From Flavobacterium sp. Sd200 (GTDB lineage: Bacteria > Bacteroidota > Bacteroidia > Flavobacteriales > Flavobacteriaceae): a stretch of 64,000 nt of DNA. The first letter of the stretch is position 1, and each line of letters begins with the position of its first letter. Shown piece after piece: positions 1 through 8,129 of the stretch. The position numbers and the translations under genes are program-made. The notes under the pieces were generated by a model. The model made no database searches and was not told the DNA's origin. It worked only from the letters and a program-made list of their open reading frames with translations. The stretch spans positions 186,001 through 250,000 of the forward strand of contig NZ_WUMN01000004.1 in the NCBI RefSeq assembly GCF_009826935.1, written 5' to 3'.

Positions 1-1
1 A

Positions 2-916
2 GACTCCGATTATAAAGAGTACAGGATTACTAAAAAGGAAATTTGTATTGTGTATGATGCTATACACCGTAATGCCAATGACAAGTCTTCGTGCGTGAGC
101 TATAATGCTTTGCCAAATAATGTGATCCGCACATCGGCCCTGAAATTTTATACCATAGAGAAAGCTACTAAGGATACCCTAGTATTAACAGATAAGAATG
201 GTAAGGTTTCTAATGATAAAATTAGACGTTTTACCATGATTAGGAGAGATGCCCTGGTGGAAAAAGAAAAACAAAAAAGTAATGGGCAAACAATTGTAAC
301 AGCCAGTAAATATTTTTCTCCTGCCTGCTCTATATGGCTGGAAGAAGAACTTTACAGAGCGTTAAAAAAGAACCTTAAAGAATTTGCTGTTATAGGGAAG
401 ATAGTTTTTCATCCGAAACTTAAAACAATGGAAACCGTTGTTACATCTTCTAAGTCGCACGATGCTGAGACCGCAGCTACTATAAAGAGGGTTTTGGATA
501 AGAGTTATAAAAACTGGAATCTTGATCAGTTTGCGGCATATGATGCTGTAGAGTTGCCTTTTGTCTTAATGAGCAGAGACAACTATTTTTATCATAGTAT
601 ACGGTTTTACTATTTTACAAATGATATAAGTGCGGTGCGTTTAAAACAGGGAGGTTCAATGTTTGACAAAGGGCTTGCTAAAGTAGCTTTTGACGAAGGG
701 TTAAAGGCTATTTTGAATAAAGACTACAAAGAGGCTATTGAGCTTTTTGAGTATGCCTATCAACTGGACCCCATGAATATTGATGCGATCTATAATAAGG
801 CCGCTATGCTGTATAAATCCGGCGATGTAGAAAATGCCTGCCTTACATGGAAAGAAATAGCTTCTATGGGGCAGGCCGAGGCAGAAACCATGTGTAAAAC
901 CTATTGCAATAAGTAA
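2..916 (+). CDS. TPR-containing protein, 5' end outside window
   Basis: The frame is open from base 2 with no stop, so the true start lies upstream and the visible part is about 304 residues. GTG at 50 is only an internal codon and need not be the start. The last ~80 residues read as tetratricopeptide-like helices (a DYKEAIELFEYAYQLDP stretch followed by a second helical pair), ending in a Cys-containing tail (CKTYCNK). The first ~200 residues match no family I recognise. TPR repeats normally mediate protein contacts, so a binding or scaffolding role is an inference. The next gene starts about 100 nt downstream with its own promoter-like element. Confidence 0.7.
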   Translation, partial: DSDYKEYRITKKEICIVYDAIHRNANDKSSCVSYNALPNNVIRTSALKFYTIEKATKDTLVLTDKNGKVSNDKIRRFTMIRRDALVEKEKQKSNGQTIVTASKYFSPACSIWLEEELYRALKKNLKEFAVIGKIVFHPKLKTMETVVTSSKSHDAETAATIKRVLDKSYKNWNLDQFAAYDAVELPFVLMSRDNYFYHSIRFYYFTNDISAVRLKQGGSMFDKGLAKVAFDEGLKAILNKDYKEAIELFEYAYQLDPMNIDAIYNKAAMLYKSGDVENACLTWKEIASMGQAEAETMCKTYCNK

Positions 917-1005
917 TTCTGATTATTGGTTGTATTAATAGGGTTAGACAGAGCAATAGTACAATTTGTGTATTGTTTGGCTTGGCTTTTTGTCTGCAAA
1001 TTGCA

Positions 1006-1013
1006 TACATTTG
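1006..1013 (+). promoter_or_regulatory. -7 promoter element TACATTTG
   Basis: This is an exact match to the Bacteroidota -7 consensus TAnnTTTG, six bases before the ATG at 1020. It argues that the DUF58 gene starts at 1020 rather than at an upstream in-frame codon (966), and that the transcript has almost no leader. Confidence 0.55.
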
Positions 1014-1019
1014 AAAAAT

Positions 1020-1946
1020 ATGAAGATCGATTCGCAATTACAAAAAATATCGGCATTTAAAAGCCTTGAACTTTTGGCTAACCAAATAGTAGAAGGGTTT
1101 ATATCGGGCATGCACAAAAGTCCCTTTCATGGTTTCTCTGCTGAGTTTGCCGAGCATAAAGTGTATAACCCCGGCGAAAGTACCAAAAGCATAGACTGGA
1201 AATTGTATGCGCGTACCGACAGGTTGTATTCTAAACGATATGAAGAAGAAACCAATCTGCGTTGCCACCTTATTATAGACAATTCGTCGTCCATGCATTA
1301 TCCTGCTTTAAAAGAAGGACAGCCTTTTTATGAAAATAAAATTGGGTTTTCTGTACTGGCATCGGCAGTGCTTATGGATTTGCTAAAACGCCAGCGCGAT
1401 GCTGTTGGCTTAAGTATATATTCGGATAATTATGAGTACTATGCCCCCGAAAAGGGTAGTGGACGCCACCATCGCATGCTTATAGATAAGCTTGAAGGTG
1501 TGCTGGCAACACCAAAGAGTAGTAAAGCCACACAAACTACTGCTTTTTTGCACCAGATAGCTCAAAAAATGCACAGGCGCTCGATGATCATATTGTTTAC
1601 AGATATGTTTCAACCCGGTAATGACGAAGAACTGTTTAGTGCCCTTCAGCACTTAAAGCACGATAAGCACAAAGTGGTGTTATTTCATGTAATTGATAAA
1701 AAAACAGAACTTGGCTTTGAGTTTGACAATGCCCCGCGCAAATTTATTGATCTTGAAAGCGGTGAGGAAGTAAACCTTTTTGCCGAAAACGTAAAGCAGG
1801 AATACGAAAAACAAGTGGCTGCTTACTTTAAAAAAGTAGCCGATACCTGTATGCAATATCAAATTAAGTATGTGCCGGTATCTGTACATGAAAGTTTTGA
1901 AAAAATAATGACTATCTATCTTGTTGAAAAACAAAAGTTTGGTTAG
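1020..1946 (+). CDS. DUF58 domain-containing protein (VWA-like)
   Basis: A 308-residue DUF58-family protein. The family signature is visible near residues 45-75 (a GESTKSIDWKLYARTDR stretch preceded by an HKVYNPG segment), followed by a von Willebrand A-like fold containing a DNSSSM sequence that resembles a MIDAS metal site. DUF58 proteins often sit beside MoxR ATPases and membrane VWA proteins and are thought to take part in chaperone-like maturation; no MoxR gene is visible here, so the partner is unknown. The ATG at 1020 is chosen because a -7 element lies just before it and the longer frame from 966 would overlap that promoter. Confidence 0.85.
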   Translation: MKIDSQLQKISAFKSLELLANQIVEGFISGMHKSPFHGFSAEFAEHKVYNPGESTKSIDWKLYARTDRLYSKRYEEETNLRCHLIIDNSSSMHYPALKEGQPFYENKIGFSVLASAVLMDLLKRQRDAVGLSIYSDNYEYYAPEKGSGRHHRMLIDKLEGVLATPKSSKATQTTAFLHQIAQKMHRRSMIILFTDMFQPGNDEELFSALQHLKHDKHKVVLFHVIDKKTELGFEFDNAPRKFIDLESGEEVNLFAENVKQEYEKQVAAYFKKVADTCMQYQIKYVPVSVHESFEKIMTIYLVEKQKFG

Positions 1947-1983
1947 TTGTTTTGAAAATATTTTTGATTTTTTGTAAAAAACG

Positions 1984-2014
1984 TTTGCAGGATTCAAAAA
2001 CGGTTGTATATTTG
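1984..2014 (+). promoter_or_regulatory. Promoter of first tRNA-Asp (TTTG-N19-TATATTTG)
   Basis: TTTG at 1984-1987 and TATATTTG at 2007-2014 are separated by exactly 19 bases, a textbook Bacteroidota sigma-ABfr-type promoter. The tRNA begins 18 bases later. Confidence 0.8.
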
Positions 2015-2032
2015 CAACCGCAATAAAGCACA

Positions 2033-2106
2033 GGTTTGGTAGTTCAGTTGGTTAGAATACGTGCCTGTCACGCACGGGGTCGCGGGTTCGAGTCCCGTCC
2101 AGACCG
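2033..2106 (+). tRNA. tRNA-Asp (anticodon GTC)
   Basis: The 74-nt sequence folds as a cloverleaf. The acceptor stem pairs GGTTTGG with CCAGACC (one G-T wobble), the discriminator is G, the anticodon loop is CTGTCAC with anticodon GTC, and the T arm contains GGGTTCGAGTCCC. CCA is not encoded. It is identical to the copy at 2424-2497 and has its own promoter and terminator. Confidence 0.97.
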
Positions 2107-2117
2107 CTTAGTTGGGG

Positions 2118-2144
2118 AAGCCTTTCGATGAGAAAGGCTTTTTT
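2118..2144 (+). terminator. Intrinsic terminator after first tRNA-Asp
   Basis: A 9-bp stem (AAGCCTTTC / GAAAGGCTT) with a 5-nt loop is followed by a T run. Outer GGGG and CCCC tracts can extend the hairpin. Confidence 0.8.
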
Positions 2145-2152
2145 GCCCCAAT

Positions 2153-2265
2153 AAAGTTTCTTAAGACAGAAACTTTAAGGTAGTTGTGTTGTTTATGCCG
2201 CGAGAGCGGTAGGTTTAGTAGTTAGACCAATGAAAAGCTTTCCATTAGTTTGGAGGGCTTTTTTG
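2153..2265 (+). other. Hairpin cluster between the tRNA-Asp copies
   Basis: This non-coding stretch has a perfect 9-bp inverted repeat (AAAGTTTCT 2153-2161 / AGAAACTTT 2168-2176) and a terminator-like hairpin with T run at 2235-2265. In between, 2208-2232 loosely resembles the start of the neighbouring tRNA. It may be the remnant of a decayed tRNA unit; no small RNA family is recognised. Confidence 0.35.
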
Positions 2266-2374
2266 ATTTTAATGGGTTTAAGGGTTTAAAAAATATGTAA
2301 TAGGCTGTTAGTTTGGTAGTTGACGAAAACCCTTGTAAACACTGAAAAAAAAGTGAGTTTTTTTATAAAAAAAG

Positions 2375-2405
2375 CTTGAAAATGTAAAAAGTAGTACTAT
2401 ATTTG
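2375..2405 (+). promoter_or_regulatory. Promoter of second tRNA-Asp (TTG-N19-TATATTTG)
   Basis: CTTG at 2375-2378 and TATATTTG at 2398-2405 have the same 19-base spacing as the promoter of the first tRNA copy. The upstream DNA otherwise differs between the two. Confidence 0.75.
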
Positions 2406-2423
2406 CACTCGCAATAAGGCACT

Positions 2424-2497
2424 GGTTTGGTAGTTCAGTTGGTTAGAATACGTGCCTGTCACGCACGGGGTCGCGGGTTCGAGTCCCGTCCAGACCG
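2424..2497 (+). tRNA. tRNA-Asp (anticodon GTC), second copy
   Basis: It is identical over all 74 nt to the tRNA at 2033-2106, with anticodon GTC in a CTGTCAC loop and discriminator G. It is separately transcribed, with its own promoter at 2375-2405 and terminator at 2511-2541. Confidence 0.97.
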
Positions 2498-2510
2498 CCA
2501 GTAGGAAAGA

Positions 2511-2541
2511 AAGCTCTTCATTAACTTGAAGGGCTTTTTTT
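2511..2541 (+). terminator. Intrinsic terminator after second tRNA-Asp
   Basis: A 10-bp stem (AAGCTCTTCA / TGAAGGGCTT, one wobble pair) with a 6-nt loop is followed by seven Ts. Confidence 0.75.
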
Positions 2542-2614
2542 ATGATGTAAAGTGCTCTAAGGACTATTAAATAAATTTTCCTTATTTTTGGGTGTTATAA
2601 CGCTGTCACTGTTA

Positions 2615-3091
2615 ATGAAAAAAATAGCCTTTTTGTTTTTACTATTGCTCCTGGCTTCCTGTCAGTATTTTGATAAGCAGGTGCCCGATGAGAATGAGCT
2701 TCTTGAGCAAAGGCTAAAAGAAATTGACTGGAAGAAGGTAAGCAGTTATCCATCGCTTGCAGAATGTGATGTTATAACTGACAAGCAACTTAAGAACGAA
2801 TGTTTTTTTAGTGCCATGGCACGCCTTATACAGGAAAAACTCGATACTGATACTATTGCAATGCTCTATCCGGAAGCCGACACCATACAGGTAAAAGTAA
2901 CTGTATTTGCCGATGCCACACTACAGTTTGAACCACAACTGCCACAGGACAGTGTTAAATATGATGTTGTAAAAATAGACAGTATTTTAAAAGCCCGCCT
3001 TGTAGATTTTCCTAAAATAGAGCCTGCACAAAAAGAAGGTGTGCCTGTAAAAAGCCAGTTTATATTACCTGTTATACTTGATGTAAAATAA
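2615..3091 (+). CDS. Putative lipoprotein with TonB-C-like tail
   Basis: A 158-residue protein starting MKKIAFLF, with a hydrophobic signal and lipobox LASC (Cys16), so it is probably an envelope lipoprotein. The body carries a charged helix around residues 20-40. The C-terminal half (a VKVTVFADATLQFEP stretch and a final QFILPVILDV strand) is reminiscent of the C-terminal domain of TonB-type energy transducers, though much shortened; that resemblance is inference. A TATTTTTG -7 element lies at 2583-2590. The ATG at 2615 places the signal peptide directly at the N-terminus; the longer frame from 2588 would overlap the promoter. The facing gene ends 7 nt away. Confidence 0.7.
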   Translation: MKKIAFLFLLLLLASCQYFDKQVPDENELLEQRLKEIDWKKVSSYPSLAECDVITDKQLKNECFFSAMARLIQEKLDTDTIAMLYPEADTIQVKVTVFADATLQFEPQLPQDSVKYDVVKIDSILKARLVDFPKIEPAQKEGVPVKSQFILPVILDVK

Positions 3092-3098
3092 TAAACGG

Positions 3099-4040
3099 CT
3101 AAATTTTGTTTGTTTTAAACTTAAATACATAATAGCTTCCCAATGCTACAGGTATAACTATATTGAGCAGCCATTGTAGTGTGGCTGCAAAAACCACTAT
3201 CCATTCGTTTACGCCCATCAGTCCAAAGAAAAATACGGCAAGGCTTCCGCGTACGGCAAAATCTAAAAACTGAAAAGTAGGTAATGACGACCCTAAAAAA
3301 TAAACTCCCATAATGGCTGCAAGCATAGTAGGGTAGGGCAGTGTTATGCCAAACAGTAAGAAAATAAAATAATGCTGGTGCATTATGCTAAGATATCGGC
3401 ACAGTGCAAGCGCAAGGTTTTTGCGGTTTACGTTTTTAGGAAGGTTGTTTATATTCTCGAAGAATTTTTGGATGGAGTAACCGCGTATGGCGATTTTTCG
3501 CGAAGCAAAAACAACCACTATAAGCCCTGCTATTCCTGCAATAATAATGATAAGAAGTGTTTTGGGTACTACTCTGTAAGTGTTATTGAATGCTAATAGC
3601 CCTATCAGGCCGGCAAGCACGGCAATAACAAGCTGTGCGCCATTGCACACAAGGTTGAGAAAAATAATGTTTTTTGCCTGGTCTTTTTTATAATATAGTG
3701 CCTTGGCAGCATATTCGCCAATGCCATTGGGTGTAAACATTCCGGCAGTTAACGATGCCAGTACCTGTTCTGTAGATTGTCCTAAGGTTATCTTTTTGAA
3801 AGGAGATACCAAATTTTGCCACTTGACTATTTCTATAAAGCGGTTTAAAAAACTAAGTAGTAAAATAACAGCGGCAATTGTGTAAGATTGTGGACCGGTT
3901 AATACTTTAGTAAGCTGGCTCCAGTCAAGCCCGTCGTTTTGAGCAATGCGGTCGTATATAAAATAAAAAGCACCGCCCACTATTAAAAGTTTGGCCGTAA
4001 CAACAAGTAATTGTTTAGCTTTGTGGGGTAGGGTAAACAT
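3099..4040 (-). CDS. Lysylphosphatidylglycerol synthase-like membrane protein (UPF0104 type)
   Basis: A 313-residue polytopic membrane protein with about eight hydrophobic segments and the GEYAAKALYY motif near residues 110-120 that is typical of the lysylphosphatidylglycerol synthetase / YbhN transmembrane family. Only the flippase-like membrane part is present, with no C-terminal aminoacyl-transfer domain, so lipid lysinylation cannot be claimed. ATG at 4040 is preferred over a TTG at 4067 that would overlap ruvC. It is divergent from ruvC with almost no spacer. Confidence 0.75.
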   Translation of the reverse strand: MFTLPHKAKQLLVVTAKLLIVGGAFYFIYDRIAQNDGLDWSQLTKVLTGPQSYTIAAVILLLSFLNRFIEIVKWQNLVSPFKKITLGQSTEQVLASLTAGMFTPNGIGEYAAKALYYKKDQAKNIIFLNLVCNGAQLVIAVLAGLIGLLAFNNTYRVVPKTLLIIIIAGIAGLIVVVFASRKIAIRGYSIQKFFENINNLPKNVNRKNLALALCRYLSIMHQHYFIFLLFGITLPYPTMLAAIMGVYFLGSSLPTFQFLDFAVRGSLAVFFFGLMGVNEWIVVFAATLQWLLNIVIPVALGSYYVFKFKTNKI

Positions 4041-4060
4041 CCCGGCAAAAGTAAATAAAA

Positions 4061-4618
4061 TTGGCAAACGAACGCATTATATTAGGTATAGACCCCGGTA
4101 CAACCATTATGGGCTTTGGGCTTATAAAGGTGGTAAATAAAAAAATGGAGTTTTTACAGCTTAACGAGCTTCAACTAAGCAAGTATGACGACCATTATAA
4201 AAAACTCCGCATTATTTTTGAGCGTACCATAGAGCTTATAGAAACCCATCATCCGGACGAGATCGCTATTGAGGCTCCTTTTTTTGGAAAGAACGTGCAG
4301 AGTATGCTTAAGTTAGGCAGGGCACAGGGTGTTGCTATGGCGGCAGGGCTTTCGCGACAGATTCCTATAACCGAGTATGAGCCTAAAAAAATTAAAATGG
4401 CTATTACCGGCAACGGAGCTGCGAGTAAAGAACAGGTGGCAAAAATGCTGCAACAGCTTTTGGGGCTAAAAGAGCTGCCAAAAAACCTGGACAGTACTGA
4501 TGGTCTTGCGGCGGCAGTATGTCATTTTTTTAATACAGGCAAGCCTACGCCAACAGGAAAAAGTTATAGCGGATGGGATGCATTTGTTAAACAAAATGAG
4601 GGTAGGGTGAAAAAATAA
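4061..4618 (+). CDS. ruvC: Crossover junction endodeoxyribonuclease RuvC
   Basis: A 185-residue Holliday-junction resolvase of the RNase H fold. The N-terminal GIDPGTT motif supplies the first catalytic Asp (D11). E71 in AIEAPFF and D144/D147 in DSTDGLAAA complete the acidic tetrad. It acts with RuvAB in recombinational repair. The apparent start is TTG at 4061, because the in-frame sequence upstream has a stop and no ATG; the next residues ANERIILGIDPG fit the family N-terminus. The opposite-strand gene begins 20 nt upstream, so both share a very compact divergent region. Confidence 0.95.
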   Translation: MANERIILGIDPGTTIMGFGLIKVVNKKMEFLQLNELQLSKYDDHYKKLRIIFERTIELIETHHPDEIAIEAPFFGKNVQSMLKLGRAQGVAMAAGLSRQIPITEYEPKKIKMAITGNGAASKEQVAKMLQQLLGLKELPKNLDSTDGLAAAVCHFFNTGKPTPTGKSYSGWDAFVKQNEGRVKK

Positions 4619-4621
4619 AGA

Positions 4622-4646
4622 TATATTTGTGTTAAAATTAACACAA
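4622..4646 (+). promoter_or_regulatory. -7 element with overlapping inverted repeat
   Basis: TATATTTG (4622-4629) upstream of the lipoprotein gene overlaps a perfect 8-bp inverted repeat TTGTGTTA-AAAT-TAACACAA (4627-4646). The repeat covers the expected transcription start and could be an operator; no regulator is identified. Confidence 0.4.
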
Positions 4647-4662
4647 TCAATATATTATTTTT

Positions 4663-5553
4663 ATGAAAAGCCTCAAAAGTACTTTGTTGTTATTGTTTTT
4701 TGCCATTGCTATTACAGGATGTTCTTCGGAAGATGTGAATGTAGTGGGCGATGATGTATCCGGAGATACATTTAGTTATACGCAGGATGGACAATTGATT
4801 CCTGTAACTAATATTGTAGCACAAAAAAGCGAAGACCTAATTGCCGTAACGGCATTTAACAGCGATGGGCAAACCATTGTAGTTCAGTTTAATAAATATG
4901 GTAATTTAAGAGAGGTAATGACTTATGATGTTTCCGATCTTACCGTTCCGGGCAGGACAAGCTATCATTATTATAAATCGAACTATTTCAATTTTGAACT
5001 GGTGTCTTTAGACGAGACGGCTAAGACTGTAAGTGTTACTTTTTCGGGTAAACTGTATAATGATAAGTATGATATTACCAGTGATTTTTCTACTGTAGAC
5101 GGTACTTTTACAGTAAGCTATATGGATGTTACCCCACAAATACCGGGTATGCAGGTTTCGGCAAAAATCAACGGAACACAATGGCGCGCTACCGAAACAG
5201 GCGATAGTTCAGGCGGTTTCTTTTCAGAAGATAATATAACGCTGTATGCCTCTAACGATAGCCCATACACAATAAGTACGATCATAAATCACGAGTACAC
5301 AGAAGTGGGTACTTATAATTTTACCAACTCGTCTGCCTCTAATAAGCTTGAATTGTCGGTTTTCGAAACAGAAACATTAAATGACATTTCGTTTGCAACA
5401 ACGTCAGGCACATTAAAAATAACAGGCAAAACCGTGGGAGCCTTAACGACCACTATTGAAGGTACGTTTTCTTTTACTGCCTTTAATCCGTTTACCCAAA
5501 CAAGCATACGCGTTACCGATGGTGTTTTTAAACGTGTTTATATAAATTACTAA
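4663..5553 (+). CDS. Lipoprotein, DUF6252-like C-terminal half
   Basis: A 296-residue exported protein. The signal peptide ends in a lipobox (ITGC, Cys20) followed by Ser-Ser-Glu-Asp. The C-terminal half, from about residue 165 (KINGTQWRAT) to the GTFSF and TDGVFKRVYINY stretches, follows the pattern of DUF6252 lipoproteins common in Flavobacteriia: a beta-rich fold with short strands alternating with Thr/Ser loops. The function is unknown. It stands alone with its own promoter and is followed by a strong terminator. Confidence 0.7.
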   Translation: MKSLKSTLLLLFFAIAITGCSSEDVNVVGDDVSGDTFSYTQDGQLIPVTNIVAQKSEDLIAVTAFNSDGQTIVVQFNKYGNLREVMTYDVSDLTVPGRTSYHYYKSNYFNFELVSLDETAKTVSVTFSGKLYNDKYDITSDFSTVDGTFTVSYMDVTPQIPGMQVSAKINGTQWRATETGDSSGGFFSEDNITLYASNDSPYTISTIINHEYTEVGTYNFTNSSASNKLELSVFETETLNDISFATTSGTLKITGKTVGALTTTIEGTFSFTAFNPFTQTSIRVTDGVFKRVYINY

Positions 5554-5579
5554 ATTGGAAATATCCGGTTTTTGACTTG

Positions 5580-5622
5580 CAGATCTGATAATCGTTACGG
5601 CAATTATCAGGTCTGTTTTTTT
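5580..5622 (+). terminator. Intrinsic terminator after the DUF6252-like lipoprotein
   Basis: A 13-bp stem (CAGATCTGATAAT / ATTATCAGGTCTG, one wobble) with a 10-nt loop is followed by a run of seven Ts. Confidence 0.85.
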
Positions 5623-5660
5623 ATATCTATGTTGTAACTTTGCTGTAAACAAACAGGAGT

Positions 5661-6002
5661 ATGAAAATAGAATCGGGAGCATTTTTTATTGAAAGCGATA
5701 ACGAATGGGAAGTCGTGGGCGAGGGAGTTAAACGCCAGATTACAGGTTATAACACCACCCTGATGATGGTAAAAGTAGCTTTTGAAAAAGGCAGTATAGG
5801 CGCAGTGCATCAGCATTTCCATTCGCAGGCCAGTTTTGTGGCATCGGGCCAGTTTGAGGTAACGGTAGATGGTGTTGCAAAAATCCTGCGGGCAGGTGAT
5901 ACTTTTTTTGCAGTGCCCAATGTATGGCATGGTGTGGTTTGCCTTGAAGCGGGCATGCTTATAGATGCGTTTAGCCCCATTCGCGAAGATTTTTTGAAAT
6001 AA
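5661..6002 (+). CDS. Cupin domain protein (KdgF-like)
   Basis: A 113-residue single-domain cupin. Motif 1 reads HQHFHSQASFVASGQFEV (residues ~49-66), giving two metal-binding His and a Gln where many cupins have Glu. Motif 2 (AGDTFFAVPNVWHGV) gives the last His. The arrangement resembles KdgF, which acts on ring-opened uronates, but no pectin or alginate genes are nearby, so the substrate is unknown. A TAACTTTG -7 element lies at 5635-5642. The stop is 20 nt before hemW, which has its own -7 element inside that gap. Confidence 0.85.
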   Translation: MKIESGAFFIESDNEWEVVGEGVKRQITGYNTTLMMVKVAFEKGSIGAVHQHFHSQASFVASGQFEVTVDGVAKILRAGDTFFAVPNVWHGVVCLEAGMLIDAFSPIREDFLK

Positions 6003-6010
6003 AAAGGTTG

Positions 6011-6018
6011 TAACTTTG
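6011..6018 (+). promoter_or_regulatory. -7 element TAACTTTG abutting hemW
   Basis: This exact TAnnTTTG match lies four bases before the hemW ATG, so the predicted transcription start coincides with the start codon (a leaderless mRNA). Confidence 0.5.
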
Positions 6019-6022
6019 CCGC

Positions 6023-7150
6023 ATGGCAGGTATTTACATCCACATTCCTTTTTGCAGGCAGGCGTGCACCTATTGCGATTTCCACTTTTCTACCTCCCTG
6101 AAAAAAAAGGATGATATGGTGGCGGCACTGGCTGCTGAGATCGTACTTCGCAAAAAAGAGTTTGAAGGCATAACTGTAGAGACCATTTATTTTGGTGGAG
6201 GCACACCATCGGTGCTTACCAATGCCGAAATTGAGGAACTTATCAATACCGTATATCAAAATTATTCGGTAGTCGATAACCCCGAAATTACACTCGAAGC
6301 CAACCCAGACGATCTTTCTAAAGACCGCATAATCCAACTGTCAAATTCACCAATAAACAGGCTTAGCATAGGCATACAGTCTTTTTTTGAAGAAGACCTT
6401 ATACTGATGAACCGTGCACACAACGCTGCCGAAGCCGAAGCCTGTCTTGCTGAAGCTGTGAAATATTTTGATAATATTTCTATAGACCTTATTTATGGCA
6501 CTCCGGGCATGGGCAATACACGATGGCTGCAAAATATAAATAAAGCGCTTGGTTTTGGTGTGCCACATATTAGCAGCTATGCACTAACGGTAGAACCCAA
6601 AACAGCCCTGCACAAATTTGTAAAGAACGGCACGGTGCCACAGCCCAGCGATGAAGTTGCCCATGAGCAGTTTTTACTCTTGGCTGATGTTTTGCAGGCA
6701 CACGGTTTTGTACATTATGAATTGTCTAACTTTGGTAGACCCGGCTATTTCTCTAAAAACAATACCGCTTACTGGCTCGGGAAAAAATATATTGGCATAG
6801 GGCCTTCTGCACATAGCTATGACGGCATTAACCGAAGCTGGAATATAGCCAACAATACTCTCTATATTAAAGATATTCAGCTTGGTACACCGCCTTGCGA
6901 AAAAGAACAACTCACAATTGCCGACCGATATAACGAATATGTAATGACAGGGCTTCGCACCATTTGGGGTGTAGATGTAAACCGGGTGGAAGCAGAGTTT
7001 GGAACTTCTTTTAAAGAATATTTGTTAGGCGAGGCTAATGATTATATTATTCAGGGCTTACTGTCGCTTACTGATGGTGTTCTTAAAACCACACGTGAAG
7101 GTAAATTTCTTGCCGATGGTTTGGCAAGCGACCTGTTTTTTGTTGCTTAG
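6023..7150 (+). CDS. hemW: Radical SAM family heme chaperone HemW
   Basis: A 375-residue radical SAM protein. The CxxxCxxC cluster motif (C11, C15, C18) is followed by the GGGTPS SAM-binding segment near residue 57, and the C-terminal HemN-like domain is complete. HemW proteins were long annotated as oxygen-independent coproporphyrinogen oxidases but insert heme into respiratory enzymes. The length and the single-spaced motif fit HemW rather than HemN, which has a longer N-terminus. The stop overlaps the 3' end of the opposing acyltransferase gene by 4 nt. Confidence 0.93.
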   Translation: MAGIYIHIPFCRQACTYCDFHFSTSLKKKDDMVAALAAEIVLRKKEFEGITVETIYFGGGTPSVLTNAEIEELINTVYQNYSVVDNPEITLEANPDDLSKDRIIQLSNSPINRLSIGIQSFFEEDLILMNRAHNAAEAEACLAEAVKYFDNISIDLIYGTPGMGNTRWLQNINKALGFGVPHISSYALTVEPKTALHKFVKNGTVPQPSDEVAHEQFLLLADVLQAHGFVHYELSNFGRPGYFSKNNTAYWLGKKYIGIGPSAHSYDGINRSWNIANNTLYIKDIQLGTPPCEKEQLTIADRYNEYVMTGLRTIWGVDVNRVEAEFGTSFKEYLLGEANDYIIQGLLSLTDGVLKTTREGKFLADGLASDLFFVA

Positions 7151-8049
7151 AAACGATTCCCTACAACAAAAGACCAGTTGAGTTTTTTTATTACTCTAAA
7201 CATTGCATAGCAAATAGATATAGCCAGAATGATCTGACTTGCCGCTAAAAAATAGGGGTTAGGATAAATAAGATTTAGCGCAGGAAAGATAAATATGATT
7301 ACAGGGCTATGATACAGATGCAAAAAATAAGTATAGGCTCCGGTTTTTATAAAACTAAATTTAAGGTTTACTACATTTAAGAAAATACATAGTGCGATAG
7401 CATACTTATAAAAATCATATTCTTTCAGAAAGAAATAAGATAACGCTATTACGGCAGCTAAAAGAATGTTTTTTAAAACAGGGTTAGCTGTATCCCACGA
7501 AAATTTATGCGATATAAAGCCTATTATAAATAGCAGCACAACATCCAGCCGTATAAAAATTTTCCCGAAAAACAACAGAGGAAGTATAAACAGTAACGCC
7601 CTGTAATCTTTATGTATCAGGCTGAGGAAACAGAATATTATGAACAGGTCGCGTATAAAATATGTTGGCGGATTTATAGGAGGTGAAGTGAGTGCAAAAA
7701 GCCCTTCGGTAATAAGCGAAGAGTCATAAGTAAGCCGATTGAGAAAGTTATATCCTGTAGCCTTTATAAGCAATACAGGGAGCAACACGGCTATGTTTGC
7801 AATGAGATAAGGAATGAGCAGGCTTTTTATTTTTTTAGAGAGCAGGTTAGCGTCATATCTGTAATTGTAATATAAATAGCCCGATATTACAGAGAGAACC
7901 ATAGTGCCAAATTTTGGCAGGTCTTCTAATACAAAAAAAACGGTCCCGGTAGTAAAATCATGCTTTATGTGGGTAAATGTAATGAGTATAACCCCTGCAA
8001 TGCGCATAAATTCTATAGGGTAGTTTGTGCTTTTCAGGCTGTTTTGCAT
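7147..8049 (-). CDS. Acyltransferase family 3 membrane protein
   Basis: A 300-residue integral membrane protein of the acyltransferase-3 family. About ten hydrophobic segments are visible. The N-terminal segment (YPIEFMRIAGVILITFTHIKHD) has the family's conserved Arg and a His at the end of helix 1. These enzymes O-acetylate surface glycans or antibiotics; the substrate is not evident here. ATG at 8049 is preferred to an upstream TTG at 8067. Its 3' end overlaps hemW by four bases. Confidence 0.8.
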   Translation of the reverse strand: MQNSLKSTNYPIEFMRIAGVILITFTHIKHDFTTGTVFFVLEDLPKFGTMVLSVISGYLYYNYRYDANLLSKKIKSLLIPYLIANIAVLLPVLLIKATGYNFLNRLTYDSSLITEGLFALTSPPINPPTYFIRDLFIIFCFLSLIHKDYRALLFILPLLFFGKIFIRLDVVLLFIIGFISHKFSWDTANPVLKNILLAAVIALSYFFLKEYDFYKYAIALCIFLNVVNLKFSFIKTGAYTYFLHLYHSPVIIFIFPALNLIYPNPYFLAASQIILAISICYAMFRVIKKLNWSFVVGNRF

Positions 8050-8129
8050 GTTGCTATTTTGTAGCAATAATACATTATTTTGCCCTAAATGCTAAATAGA
8101 TTTCTTTATTTTGTATAAAAACTATTACA

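Noticed and set aside
50..916. Start codon GTG at 50 for the first protein
   Set aside because: The frame is open to the left edge, so this is a truncated gene and the start is not visible.
966..1946. Longer start for the DUF58 gene at 966
   Set aside because: The extra residues do not fit the family and the -7 element at 1006-1013 would lie inside the coding part.
2312..2321. A third tRNA gene between the two tRNA-Asp genes
   Set aside because: Only about 10 bases match and no cloverleaf can be drawn.
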